Source: RGIG4034 sp045628945 (GTDB taxonomy: Bacteria; Bacillota; Clostridia; Lachnospirales; Lachnospiraceae). Taken from it: DNA of 44,450 nucleotides. The translations under genes were made by a program, and so were the position numbers. The stretch spans positions 1-44,450 of the forward strand of contig JAZQQG010000031.1 in the NCBI GenBank assembly GCA_045628945.1, read 5' to 3'. Positions 9,804 through 20,300 of the stretch are shown one piece after another. The notes under the pieces are model-generated. The model did not search any database. It worked only from the letters and a program-made list of their open reading frames with translations, and was not told where the DNA came from. Position 1 is the stretch's first letter. Each line of letters starts with the position of its first letter.

Positions 9804-9837
9804 TATGTATTTCGTGTGTAAAAATTAACTGTTTTAT

Positions 9838-9866
9838 TTGATTAAATAATAGTATTATGTTATATG
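9838..9866 (+). promoter_or_regulatory. candidate promoter of the 609-aa surface protein
   Basis: TTGATT (9838-9843) and TATATG (9861-9866) are 17 nt apart in a very AT-rich stretch. Neither box is perfect and alternative -10 boxes exist (TATTAT at 9853), so this is tentative. Confidence 0.3.
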
Positions 9867-9922
9867 TAATTCGGGGATATTATGCCCTGATAACATTTTC
9901 AAATTTTCTAGGAGGAAAAGAA

Positions 9923-11752
9923 ATGAAAAAGATTGTTAAGAAGCTCGTTGCTGTTGCTTCTGCAGTCCTGATGCTCACTTCCACCCTTCCTGTATTAGCA
10001 GGACAGAGTGCGGATGCTCTTGAAGCAGGTACTGCATACCTCAACATCAACAATGCAGATTGGGCTGACTTCGAAGCAGAGTACACCAATGCTGTAATTA
10101 CCGGTGACGGTTCTTACACGGTTAAGATGGTAGCTGCTGAAGCTCAGAACCTTGCACAGTTCAACGCCCTTGAAGTTAAGGACGGTGAGGCTACCCTTGG
10201 TACCGGTTCCATCATTACCATTGATAGCATTAAGATTAACGACGAGGAGATCGCTCTTCAGGGTGATTCCTACACCTGTTCCGCTGATGGCGCAGGTACC
10301 ACCACTCGTGTAAACCTTTACAATGAGTGGAATGCTCCCGATGAGACTGCTACCGCAGGTGATGACAAGCATCTTGATCATCGTACCGCTGCAGCTGACC
10401 TTATGGCTTGTACCGCAGTTCTGTGGGATTCTTCCTACTTAACCGCTGGTATTACTTCTATCGAAGTAAACTTTACCGTATCCAACTTCGGCGCATCCGC
10501 AGAGGCTGCTGCTCCTGTAGAGGCTCCTACCGTTGAAGGTCCTGCAATTGCACATCTTGCAATTAACAATGCTGATTGGGCTGAGTTTGAGGCTACTTAC
10601 GTAGATGCTGAGATTACCGGTAACGGTACCTACACCGTAAGCATGACCGCTGCTGAGGCTCAGAACCTTGCACAGTTCAATGCTCTTCAGGTAGAGAACG
10701 GTGAGTACTTACTTGGTACCGCTTGCATTCTTACTGTTGATGAGATTAAGATCAATGGCGAAGTAATTGAACTTCAGGGTGATTCTTACACCTGTTCCGC
10801 TGATGGTGGCGGAGCTACCACTCGTGTAAACCTTTACAATGAGTGGAATGCACCTGATGAGACTGCAACCGCTGGTGATGACAACCATGCAGATCATCGT
10901 ACCGCTGCAGCTGATCTTATGGCTTGTACCGCAATGCTGTGGGATGCTTCCTACTTAACCGCTGGTGTTACCTCCATCGAGGTTACCTTCACCGTATCCA
11001 ACTACGGCGTAGGCGCACAGGGTGGTGAAGCAGCTGCTCCTTCTGTTACCTTAGACAAGAACGGTGTTTACAACGCTTACATGTGCTTCCAGACTCCTTC
11101 CTATTCCTTCAGAAATGGTTGGAACGATGAAAAATATGGTAAGAGCACCGATTTCTTTATGACTGTAACCGGTTGGGATGCTGATAACAACGCTGTAACC
11201 CTTCCTGGTTCCTTCGCTGATGCTAAGATTGAAGGTAACGGTACCTACACCGTATCTGCTACCGGACTTGAGTTCGCTGCAGATGACTTCGCTAACGAAG
11301 CTCCCATGAACTTAATCTTCGTATCTACCGATATTCCCAGAAGTGATGATATCACCATTTCCGATATCGTACTTAAGGTTAACGGTAAGAAGACTGACCT
11401 TGCAGATTGTGGCGCATTAATCAGCCCTGAAGACAATGATGAGTACATCACCATTATGATTCAGAACAGCTGGAATGCTGACATCAAGACCCTTGGTTAC
11501 TATGCAGTTCCTGTTACTTCCCTTGAGGTAACCTTCACTGTATCCGGTTTTGATTATGATCAGGCCGGTGCAGCTGTTGAAGCTCCCGAAGAGACCAAGA
11601 CCGATGCTCCTGCAGCTACCACCGAGACCAAGGACGAGAAGAAGGATGGCAAGAACAGCAATAAGACTGTTATCATCATCATCGTTATCGTTGCAGTTCT
11701 TGTATGTGCAGCAGTAGTAGCAGCTGTTATGTCTTCCAAGAAGAAGAAATAA
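9923..11752 (+). CDS. abundant-type membrane-anchored surface protein with duplicated module
   Basis: A 609-aa secreted protein of unknown function. The ATG at 9923 follows AGGAGGAAAAG (9910-9920); the longer reading from 9857 has no ribosome site and would bury the signal peptide. Residues 1-26 are a signal peptide ending VLAG or nearby. Two nearly identical modules cover 38-190 and 210-362, sharing NNADWA, AEAQNLAQFNAL, QGDSYTCSADG and RVNLYNEWNAPDETATAGDD. A third, divergent module lies near 384-543 and keeps GNGTYTVS, NSWNAD and LEVTFTVS. A Thr/Glu/Ala linker is followed by a single transmembrane helix (582-603) and a tail of Lys residues, so the C-terminus anchors it. There is no sortase motif. 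Codon use is strongly biased (GCT, CTT, ACC, TAC, AAC), unlike its neighbours, suggesting very high expression. The cell-surface role is inferred. Confidence 0.85.
   Translation: MKKIVKKLVAVASAVLMLTSTLPVLAGQSADALEAGTAYLNINNADWADFEAEYTNAVITGDGSYTVKMVAAEAQNLAQFNALEVKDGEATLGTGSIITIDSIKINDEEIALQGDSYTCSADGAGTTTRVNLYNEWNAPDETATAGDDKHLDHRTAAADLMACTAVLWDSSYLTAGITSIEVNFTVSNFGASAEAAAPVEAPTVEGPAIAHLAINNADWAEFEATYVDAEITGNGTYTVSMTAAEAQNLAQFNALQVENGEYLLGTACILTVDEIKINGEVIELQGDSYTCSADGGGATTRVNLYNEWNAPDETATAGDDNHADHRTAAADLMACTAMLWDASYLTAGVTSIEVTFTVSNYGVGAQGGEAAAPSVTLDKNGVYNAYMCFQTPSYSFRNGWNDEKYGKSTDFFMTVTGWDADNNAVTLPGSFADAKIEGNGTYTVSATGLEFAADDFANEAPMNLIFVSTDIPRSDDITISDIVLKVNGKKTDLADCGALISPEDNDEYITIMIQNSWNADIKTLGYYAVPVTSLEVTFTVSGFDYDQAGAAVEAPEETKTDAPAATTETKDEKKDGKNSNKTVIIIIVIVAVLVCAAVVAAVMSSKKKK
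10034..11008 (+). repeat. direct duplication of a 153-codon module
   Basis: Nucleotides 10034-10492 and 10550-11008 encode two copies of the same module. Long stretches are identical or nearly so in DNA, for example around 10260-10400 and 10776-10916, which points to a fairly recent or homogenised internal duplication. Such direct repeats can recombine and change copy number. Confidence 0.85.
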
Positions 11753-11794
11753 TAGAATTCTATAGTTCATCCTCTTTTACGAACTAAGAATAAG

Positions 11795-11822
11795 ACCCCC
11801 GGGATTCGTCCCGGGGGTTTTT
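11795..11822 (+). terminator. strong terminator with TTCG loop
   Basis: A perfect 10-bp GC-rich stem (11795-11804 with 11809-11818) closes on a TTCG tetraloop and ends in a T-run. It is the strongest terminator in the window, matching the expected high expression of the preceding gene. Confidence 0.92.
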
Positions 11823-11853
11823 GTGTAAAGTCCACCATATCTTGATTTTTCTC

Positions 11854-11881
11854 TTGAAAAACATCCCAAATATAGTAAAAT
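11854..11881 (+). promoter_or_regulatory. promoter of the sortase locus
   Basis: TTGAAA (11854-11859) and TAAAAT (11876-11881) are 16 nt apart. The -10 region reads ATAGTAAAATA, the same 11-mer as in the leuS promoter (7275-7285). Confidence 0.55.
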
Positions 11882-11922
11882 AGAATATATTAGTATGGTT
11901 TAATAGGCACAATAGGCAGAAA

Positions 11923-12981
11923 ATGGAGCGCGAAAGAGTCTTTTTATCGGATATTAAACGAAAATACAACCTGGATTCGGATTACGACATCATTAAGATT
12001 GATGCGCTGATTCGCGAGAACGGGTATCGATTCGAGACCAAAGAAGGCTTGGACTTCGATGATTTCATCTATGATCGAATGACCAAGATCGAGCAAAAAC
12101 GCAAAGCGGGTAAGGCATTGTCTTCGGCGACCTTTGATGAAGAGAAGATGAATGTCGCTGTAAAAAAAGAACTGAAGAAGATTCATCTTCGTCGCATTAT
12201 CATTCTGGTTAGTTGTTTTGTCGTTGCGGCGGTTTGCTTAGGCTTGTATTTTGCGGATTACTATTCTACGGAGCGTTCCAAAAAACTTCAGAAGAAACTT
12301 GCTGCCATGAAGACGGAGACTTCGGTTGCGAACAAGCAGTCCGATACGATTTTCACCAAGGTATATAAAAATGAGCAGGGTGAGATTGTGGAAGTGTCCC
12401 TGAATGTTTTGGAAAAGTATGAAAATTTATACAAATCCAATTCAGACCTTATCGGATGGCTAAAAATTGACGATACTAATATCGATTACCCTGTTCTTCA
12501 GACCAAGGATAATGAATATTACTTGAAGCATAACTTCGAGAATGAAAACGATAAGAACGGTGCGATTTTCTTAGACTGTGAATGTTCGATTGTCGGGGAC
12601 AATGACAATATGATTATTTACGGTCATCATATGAGAAGCGGGAATATGTTCGGTAAGTTGGATCAGTATTCGAAGAAGGCTTATTATGAGAAGCATAAAT
12701 ATATTCATTTCGATACGATCTATGAAGAACGCTTGTATGAGGTGATGTATGTGTTCCGTAGCAAGATTTATGCGGAAGACGTAATTACCTTTAAGTACTA
12801 TCAGTTTATTAATGCGAATTCTGCGGAGGAATTTGATTCGATTATGGCAGAGATGGCGAAGCTTTCCTTGTATTCCACCGGTGTACATGCGGGATACGGT
12901 GATGAGCTCATTACTCTGTCTACCTGTGATTATCAGGAAAAGAACGGAAGATTTGTAGTTGTTGCAAAACGAGTTTGGTAG
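11923..12981 (+). CDS. class B sortase with long cytoplasmic N-terminus
   Basis: A membrane-bound cysteine transpeptidase that should cleave sorting signals and attach surface proteins to the cell wall. The order is a charged N-terminal region (1-90), one transmembrane helix (about 91-110), a charged stalk, then a sortase domain (about 165-352). The catalytic set is complete: His235 in YGHHM, Cys335 in LSTCDY and Arg343 in GRFVVV. The strands IGWLKIDDTNIDYPVLQ and the insert before the catalytic Cys are typical of class B. At 352 aa it is longer than usual class B sortases (about 220-260 aa) because of the 90-residue N-terminus, which has no recognised domain. The ribosome site before ATG 11923 is weak. 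The next two genes encode proteins with sorting signals, so they are the likely substrates. Confidence 0.92.
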   Translation: MERERVFLSDIKRKYNLDSDYDIIKIDALIRENGYRFETKEGLDFDDFIYDRMTKIEQKRKAGKALSSATFDEEKMNVAVKKELKKIHLRRIIILVSCFVVAAVCLGLYFADYYSTERSKKLQKKLAAMKTETSVANKQSDTIFTKVYKNEQGEIVEVSLNVLEKYENLYKSNSDLIGWLKIDDTNIDYPVLQTKDNEYYLKHNFENENDKNGAIFLDCECSIVGDNDNMIIYGHHMRSGNMFGKLDQYSKKAYYEKHKYIHFDTIYEERLYEVMYVFRSKIYAEDVITFKYYQFINANSAEEFDSIMAEMAKLSLYSTGVHAGYGDELITLSTCDYQEKNGRFVVVAKRVW

Positions 12982-12990
12982 GAGACGAAG

Positions 12991-15900
12991 ATGGCAAAGA
13001 CTAAGAAAAAGAAATTGGTATTCAAAGCAAAGGTAGTGCGTAGAACCTTAGGAAGCTTATTCCTGATTCTGGCGATTATTGTGGCTGCTATTCCTGCAAG
13101 AAGAACTGCCGCAATCGGTGGTAAGCCGACCGATACGACTGTGGGAGAACCGACCTATTCGGTATCGGATTATTCGTCGTCGTCTTGGGATTTCCTGAAG
13201 GCGAGTGTTTTCGCGTCCAAGACGAAATATAAAGGCTATACCATTCGTGAATTGTCCACCGGATCCTACTATCTGGATTGGGCCTATGAATTCTATAAGT
13301 CTGCCAGCGGGAATGTAATCACTCAGTTTAATACCGGTTATTCTACCGTAAACTCGTCTCTGACCGTAGATGTCGAGGTTGTTACCGATTACCCGATTAT
13401 TGCGGTTATGGACTTTAATACTTATATTTCTTCTCATATCAGTACGGCGCTTACCGCTGCCGATCTTGAATTGTATTTCCCGGCGGTTTATGCGACCTAT
13501 CTTGCTGCCTTTGCCGAGGATCCTTCGACGCCGTTCCCTTCCTACACGGTTACGGATCTGTCGGAAGACCAGCGAAAGAGCTATTATTGTGAGCATAATT
13601 ATTATTCCGGTACGTCGAATACCTATAAGGGTTGTACGCTTGTGCCGGTTTATGATATCTCCAATACGGATGATCTGAATAATGTAGTCTATATTCCTTT
13701 CAATGAGACCACGAATCGATTCTATGAGACCGATTCAACCAAGGCTATGGTGAACTACATTGGAGAAGGTGCATTTAATGGTGTTACCAATATTTCCACC
13801 CTGGTGATTCCTTCGGATATCTACGCAATCGGTGATGAGGCCTTTATGGGCGTTACCGGTATCCGTACTTTAAGTTTGAGTGCTAAATATATCGGAAACC
13901 GTGCGTTCAAGACCTGTACCGGTCTGACGACGCTTACGTTCTCCGGTATCTGTGAGCGTCTCGGTACCGAAGCCTTCAGCGGATGTAACAACTTATCGAC
14001 CGTTGCTACGAATGACCGAATGGAAGTAATCGGTGAGGGTGCATTTTCCTATTGCCGTAACTTAAAGAATCTGGATATGAGTCTTGCTTCCACGAATTTC
14101 ATTATCGAAGATTACGCATTCTATGATTGCTATTCTCTGAATTCTGTATTGTTTGCGCCGAATACCGAGGAGATTCATGAAGGTGCTTTTGCGGTAACCA
14201 GCTCCGCAACCGGAACCTGGTCGGATATTATTTTCCCTTCCGGTGTAACCGTTTATGGGGATTATGTTTTATCGGGAAGAGCCAATGCGAAAACCGTTAA
14301 GATGTCTGCAAGCTATGGTTCCTCCAGTGCGGAGAGCCTTGGTGCCGGTTTCTTCCGTGGTTGTGTAAATCTCGAGGTGGTAGAATTCCCGGATACCGGA
14401 ACCGGTTCCTGTCAGAGTCTGTCCTTCCCCAGCAATGCCTTTATTGATGTGTTGACGGAGAATTTCTATGTGGTTGGACCCGGCTATAAGCAGAATATGA
14501 CGATTTCTTCGCCTCGTACCTCTGCTCGTAGCGCCGGTATTATCTACAAATTCAAGGGATCCGACGGCAATTTCTATTATGAAGCCAGTCAGGACGGTTA
14601 TATGTTCCTTGTAAGCGAGGGCGGTGTCCTTGAGGATTGTGAGATTCTGGATAAGCCTCTGTTCGTTAGCGAAGGCAACACCATTACGGTTCCCAGCTAT
14701 GTCGGAGAATTGGAGATTACCAAGATCGGCACCTCCTGTTTTGATGATGATTACATTAAGGCAAACCTTGAAGTGTTAAAGGTTTCCGATGATTCCATCT
14801 CGACCATCGAGGATGGCGCGTTTAAGGACTTTACGGCCCTTACAACGGTTTATATCGGGAATACGGTAAGAAATATCGGGGCATCTGCATTTGAAGGCTG
14901 TAACGCCCTGGAAAATGTTTATTTCAGTACACCGAAGGCCGGATATGCTTCTTTGAACATCGGAACGAATGCGTTCTTAACCGGTGGTACCTCGTTGATT
15001 TTCCATGGAGATATCGCACCGAATTATGCTCCTTTTACCTGGGCGATGGCGGCAGATAACTATATGGATGCGCAGCTTAAGATTCGTGTATGTTATGTAT
15101 CGAATGCGCCGTATTATCTCATGGTAATGCGTGACGAGTCGACAGGCTTGATTACCTTGTTGGATTACCCTCATTATGAGCTGTTAAGTCCTTCCATTCG
15201 GACTGCCTATGAGGATATCTATGTAAATAATAACGACGCAAGCCCTTATGTATTGTCGGCTGCGGAGTTATCCCTTGTGGAAGCAACCATGGATCTTCAA
15301 ATTCCGGAAGGAATTGAGTCTGTGGATGCGAAGGGCTTTATTGCAGGAAGCGGAAACCGTAACAATGTTACGACGTACCTGCAGACCTTGCCTTACTACC
15401 AGACCTACAAGTCCCATGGCCTTTTCAACGGATTCTATGGGGATGCTTTGGGGGCTGCCGGCGCAGATGCGGAAGCCGGTCGCGAGTTCCCCGCAGACAG
15501 TGAATATGAGACTGTAGATCAGGGAAATGATCGTTTGAAAAAGGTGAAGATGACTTCGGTAAAGTCTCTGCCTGCTGATTGCTTCTACAGTTGTGAAAAC
15601 TTAGAGGAGTTGGTGTTAGGACCTGCAATGCAGGACATCGGAACCAGTCCTGTGGCGGGATGCGATCATCTTGCAAGCATTACCGGTAATGATAAATATT
15701 CCTGCGAGAACGGTATTCTTTATTCGACCAATGAGGATGGTACGCTTCATATTGAGGAGGTATTGTCCGGCCGTGGCGATATTGTCGGCTCGAAGTATGT
15801 CAATCCGAACACGGATGAGAAATTGACTCAGGTTTCTACGATTAACGACGGTGCATTCCGATTCTGTAATAAGATTGTGGGTATTGATTTTACCCAGTGC

Positions 15901-17319
15901 GATAAGCTTAAGACGATTCCGTCCTATTGCTTTGACAATTGTAAAGCACTTCGTACGGCGAACCTGCCGACCTGCTTAGAGGAGATTAAGGATCACGCTT
16001 TTACCAGTACGACGGATGCCATTACCGTTACCATTAACGGTATTGAGACCCAGATTGACAATGATGCCTTTGATCGAGGCAACGCGGTCATTCGTACCTA
16101 TCGGAATACTGCGGCGGCAACCTATGCCATTGCCTTTGATGAAGAACTGGAATATATTGATAATCTGTATGCGGTTCGTTTCCTGGATTATGACGGTAAG
16201 GATCTTTGCCCGGTTCAGTACATTGAGACCGGTAAAAATGCAACGCCTCCCGAGGATCCGACGCGTGAAGGATATACCTTCGACGGTTGGAGCGGAGAGT
16301 ATATTTCCGTAACGGAAGACCGGATTCTGGTGGCGCAGTATAAGTTAGACGAGAATGCGGATCCAAACGGAGATACGCCCGATCCCAATGCGACCTATAA
16401 GCTTACGGTTGTAAGCGGTACCGGCAGTGGAGAATATAAGGCCGGTGTAACGGTTTCGATTACTGCCTCTGCCCCTGAAAACGGTAAGGTATTCAGTAAG
16501 TGGACAAGCGACAATAAGGATGTAAAATTTGCCAATGAAGCCGGTGCAACGACGACCTTTGTGATGCCTGCGGCAAATTGTACGGTTACGGCAACCTATG
16601 TAAATGCAGCAACGAAGCCGGAACAGAGTACAAGTACCGATAAGACCGATTCCGGTTCCGGAGCAGGTAGCGGTGGCTCAGGCAGTGGTGGCTCCGGTAG
16701 TGGCGGTTCCGGAAGCGGTGGTTCGGGTTCCGGGTCCGGTGCCGGTCATGTTTCTGTTGATGTAGATGATGATCGTTTCTCGGATACCGATGCGTCCTCC
16801 GCAACCGTGAAGGGCTCTAAAGATAATTACGTAATTAAGATTACCTACACCGATGAAGCAAGACGTAAAGTGGAGGCCGCTCTCTTAGAAGAGTTCGGAA
16901 CACTTGAAAATATCGTTTATACCGCTTTTGATATTACGTTGTATGACGAGACCGGAACGAAAAAGATTACCGATACCGACGGTATTCGTGTAAATATTAC
17001 GATTCCGATTCCGGATGATATGTTGGATTATGCCGGCAATAACCGTGCCGGTGCGGTAGACCAGGATGGTTCTTTGGATAAATTGAAGACCAAGTTTACA
17101 AGTGTCTATCGAGTACCCTGCATTACCTTTACGGCATCGCATTTCTCGCCGTACTGCGTCTACGTTGATGTATCGAATCTGTCTGCCGGAGTAAATGATT
17201 CCACTCCCAAGACCGGTGATTTCAGTAATATGAAGTGGTTCTTAAGCCTGGGATTAGGCGGCATTGCTGCTTGCCTGTTCTTATGGCGTGATAAGAAAAA
17301 GAAGGTTGTTGTCGCATAA
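12991..17319 (+). CDS. giant BspA-type LRR surface protein with sorting signal TPKTGDF
   Basis: A 1442-aa predicted cell-wall protein, 9 nt after the sortase gene, with ribosome site AGGAGA. A positively charged N-terminus and hydrophobic stretch (about 18-40) form the signal peptide. BspA-type leucine-rich repeats (pattern IGEGAFNGVTNISTLVIP) occur in at least three blocks, near 252-470, 575-680 and 860-1065. An InlB-type repeat (REGYTFDGWSG, about 1085-1120) and a related repeat (about 1135-1205) follow, then a Gly/Ser linker (about 1222-1250) and a compact C-terminal domain (about 1278-1395). The end is a classical sorting signal: PKTG at 1406-1409, a hydrophobic helix and RDKKKK. BspA-type LRR proteins are known as adhesins or host/partner-binding surface proteins; the ligand here is unknown. 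Confidence 0.9.
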   Translation: MAKTKKKKLVFKAKVVRRTLGSLFLILAIIVAAIPARRTAAIGGKPTDTTVGEPTYSVSDYSSSSWDFLKASVFASKTKYKGYTIRELSTGSYYLDWAYEFYKSASGNVITQFNTGYSTVNSSLTVDVEVVTDYPIIAVMDFNTYISSHISTALTAADLELYFPAVYATYLAAFAEDPSTPFPSYTVTDLSEDQRKSYYCEHNYYSGTSNTYKGCTLVPVYDISNTDDLNNVVYIPFNETTNRFYETDSTKAMVNYIGEGAFNGVTNISTLVIPSDIYAIGDEAFMGVTGIRTLSLSAKYIGNRAFKTCTGLTTLTFSGICERLGTEAFSGCNNLSTVATNDRMEVIGEGAFSYCRNLKNLDMSLASTNFIIEDYAFYDCYSLNSVLFAPNTEEIHEGAFAVTSSATGTWSDIIFPSGVTVYGDYVLSGRANAKTVKMSASYGSSSAESLGAGFFRGCVNLEVVEFPDTGTGSCQSLSFPSNAFIDVLTENFYVVGPGYKQNMTISSPRTSARSAGIIYKFKGSDGNFYYEASQDGYMFLVSEGGVLEDCEILDKPLFVSEGNTITVPSYVGELEITKIGTSCFDDDYIKANLEVLKVSDDSISTIEDGAFKDFTALTTVYIGNTVRNIGASAFEGCNALENVYFSTPKAGYASLNIGTNAFLTGGTSLIFHGDIAPNYAPFTWAMAADNYMDAQLKIRVCYVSNAPYYLMVMRDESTGLITLLDYPHYELLSPSIRTAYEDIYVNNNDASPYVLSAAELSLVEATMDLQIPEGIESVDAKGFIAGSGNRNNVTTYLQTLPYYQTYKSHGLFNGFYGDALGAAGADAEAGREFPADSEYETVDQGNDRLKKVKMTSVKSLPADCFYSCENLEELVLGPAMQDIGTSPVAGCDHLASITGNDKYSCENGILYSTNEDGTLHIEEVLSGRGDIVGSKYVNPNTDEKLTQVSTINDGAFRFCNKIVGIDFTQCDKLKTIPSYCFDNCKALRTANLPTCLEEIKDHAFTSTTDAITVTINGIETQIDNDAFDRGNAVIRTYRNTAAATYAIAFDEELEYIDNLYAVRFLDYDGKDLCPVQYIETGKNATPPEDPTREGYTFDGWSGEYISVTEDRILVAQYKLDENADPNGDTPDPNATYKLTVVSGTGSGEYKAGVTVSITASAPENGKVFSKWTSDNKDVKFANEAGATTTFVMPAANCTVTATYVNAATKPEQSTSTDKTDSGSGAGSGGSGSGGSGSGGSGSGGSGSGSGAGHVSVDVDDDRFSDTDASSATVKGSKDNYVIKITYTDEARRKVEAALLEEFGTLENIVYTAFDITLYDETGTKKITDTDGIRVNITIPIPDDMLDYAGNNRAGAVDQDGSLDKLKTKFTSVYRVPCITFTASHFSPYCVYVDVSNLSAGVNDSTPKTGDFSNMKWFLSLGLGGIAACLFLWRDKKKKVVVA
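16654..16743 (+). repeat. Gly/Ser-coding low-complexity linker repeat
   Basis: A run of GGT/GGC and TCC/AGT codons encodes an alternating GSGGSGSGG spacer. It is likely a flexible stalk between the LRR head and the wall-proximal domain; such tracts can change length by slippage. Confidence 0.8.
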
Positions 17320-17336
17320 TAGGAGCGCGATGAAAC

Positions 17337-20300
17337 ATGTGGAAGACGGTACGTCGTGTCGTTGGTGCATTGCTCATCATTACGGCATTGATTCTTACAC
17401 AAATTCCATATACGGGAGTTAAGGCATCCTCCGATGATTTTCTGTTGGACGGATCCACCTTGGTCCGATATGTAGGCACAGAGGAATCTGTGTCTATTCC
17501 CGATGCTGTTAAAATTATCGGGGAAGAAGCTTTTGCCGGATGTGAGACGGTTGTCAGCGTTCGAATGGGCGGAAATGTTCGGGAGATTCGCTCCCGCGCC
17601 TTTGCGGACTGCCCGAATCTTGTTTCGGTAGAGGTTTCGGACAGCGTTCGTGTGATTGAGAGTGCAGCCTTCCGTAATTGTGAAAAACTGGAAACAATTA
17701 CCTTGGGCACGGAATTGGAACGAATCGGTTCTTCTCTGTTCTCCGGAGATTATGCGCTTCATTACGTGTCGGAGAGTAGCCCGAATTTTACGATTGTGGA
17801 CTCTGTTATCTACGATGATAAGCTTGAGACTCTTTACGAAATGCTTCCAAATCGAAGCGCCAATGAATTTGCCATGCCCAATTCGGTCATTGAGGTGGCA
17901 CCTTTTGCATTTTATGATAATGCACAGCTCTATATCTGTTATATTTCCGAGAATCTTCAGAGCATCGGGGATTATGCTTTTGCGGGAGCCAAAAACCTTC
18001 AGGTAGTCTATATTCCTTATTCCGTGAATCGTATTCAGATGAAAGCCTTTGCAGACTGTCCGAACCTGAAGGCGGTACGTGTCCCCTTATCGGTGCAGTT
18101 TATTCATAACACCGCTTTTGACGGTAGCAATCTGGTGACAGCGTTCTGCGAACCGGAATCCTATGCGGAGAAGTATTTTCAACAAAAAGCAATTTTGGAG
18201 ATTACGAAGTCGGAATATGAAGATATTACGCAGACCGTTCTTGATAATTCCGTTACCGAAGAGGAAGCCAATGCATCTATGGGCGACGAGACGGAAGAGG
18301 ACCTTACGGATGCGGAGGGGGATGATGCTGCATCCGGTGAGAATCAAGGGGATGCATCCGGCAGTGAAGCGACGGATGTTCCGAGCCTGGAGACCCCGGA
18401 GGATCTGCTTGGTAAGGTTATGATTGCCGGAAAAGATGCGGTCGTCTTTATTGATAATACGAAACCGGTTGTATATACCGGAACGGCGGATCCTACGACG
18501 CCACCTTCGGAGGGCGGAACGGAGGAGAATCCTTTCCCGGAGGAAGAGAGGACACCCGGCATCTATGATGGAGATACGATTACGTTGCCCTTTGACGAGT
18601 CCAACGATGAGAAGGGCTTCTCATTTCCGAAATACACGATTGTCAATCATTGTATTGCGGCCCAGGCGTGTTACTTAAATCAGCAGTTGGATACCTATTC
18701 CTTCCCGAAGGATATTGTGGGAATCGGAGATTATTCTTTTGCAAGAAGTGCGCTTACGTCCATTCAGATTCCCGAAGGCGTCACGGAGATCGGTTACGGT
18801 GCTTTCTATCACTGTGATTATCTGGAAGAGGTCTCAATTCCTGCTACGGTTACCGATATATCCGCTTATGCGTTTGATGATACCAAGTGGTTAAATACCT
18901 GGTTAAAATACGGCCAGGACAATTTCTTGATTGTCGGGGACGGAGTTCTGCTTCGTTATCGCGGCACGGATGTTTCCAATATCTATATTCCGGACGGAGT
19001 GAAAACTATCGCTCCCAGAGCTTTCTACGGACATGACGAAATCACAGCGGTGGATTTCCCTGCGGATACAACGGTCATCGGTGATGAAGCTTTTATGAAT
19101 TGCTCGAATCTGAAGACCATGCGCGGTGGCTCAAACCTGGTAAAAATCGGAGATCGTGCCTTTGAAAAAACGAATCTGGAAGTGGTTCGTATTCCTGCAA
19201 ATGTAACCTCGGTTGGTTTAAAAGCCTTTTCCAATGTGGCTTCGGATGCTTTGCTTGTGGTACAGGGAACCGTTCTTCCCAACATTGGTTATGGAATGGA
19301 GAGTACCCGACTTTCGAATTTGTCTTATCGGAATGATGCTTTTGAGAATGTAAAGCTTGCTTTGATCTCGAATTCTATTTCGAATTCTTCTTTTGCCGGA
19401 ACGATTTTGGATCCGACGCTGTATGGATTCCATGGACTGGTAGTAAGCATTCTTACGAATGCGGAAAAAGAGTCGGAGGGGGCGGTTACCCTTCGTCTTT
19501 GTACCCTGCGACCGGATGAGAACGGTGTTGTGACCGTCCCGGATACGATTCTGATCTATGGAAAAATTTATCGGGTTGCGGCGATTGACGCAACAGCCTT
19601 TGATTCTTATCTGAATTCTTCCTGGATCGGCGCCGATTTTGAAGGCGTGGAATTGCCGGAAAATTTGGTGAATTATCGAATGCCATCCGGTGTAAAGAAT
19701 CTCTCAAAACCGGATGCGGAGGGCTTTGATTCCAACCTTCCGAATCCCGAAATCACCGGGGGAGGCGAAAGCGGAGACGGTTCTTTGATCGATCAGATCA
19801 TTACGGCGGTAAGCTCCGGTGGGCCTTTGCCGATTGCACCGGAAGTAACCGCACCGATTGAGGAATTTGAAGAACATACGGAGGTTGTAGCACCTCGCGA
19901 GATGGTTACGGTAACGGTAACCGCACCTTCCTTGAAGAATCAGGAGGTCGTGAATGTTGTATTGAACGGTTCGGAAGAGTACTTAAACTTAAGTATTATC
20001 GAATCGGATGAGGCGGCGGAGGCTCTGAAGGCTGCATATCGCTCTTTGTATGGAGAGGTTTCTTTCCAGAGAGTGGTAGGCCTTGATATGACTTTATGGA
20101 CGGATCAGCAGATTCAGATTACACGACTTGGTAAGAATAAGATGACCATCGTGCTCCCGGTGCCGATTTCCTCGGATGCGGAATATTTGCATCTGATGTG
20201 CTTTGATGAAGATGGTCAGTTGGAGAGTATTCCGGTTACCATTGTGGAACGTAACGGTGTTCCTTGCGTGAAATTCCAGGTTTCGCATTTTTCCTATTAC

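Noticed and set aside
13057..13596. 179-aa minus-strand frame inside the LRR gene, and similar frames elsewhere
   Set aside because: Low-complexity Arg/Ile-rich translation typical of antisense to biased codons; no start signals or recognisable domains.
16654..16743. CRISPR-like or minisatellite array
   Set aside because: The repeats are Gly/Ser codons in frame within the LRR gene and have no spacers; it is a protein linker. No CRISPR array was seen anywhere in the window.
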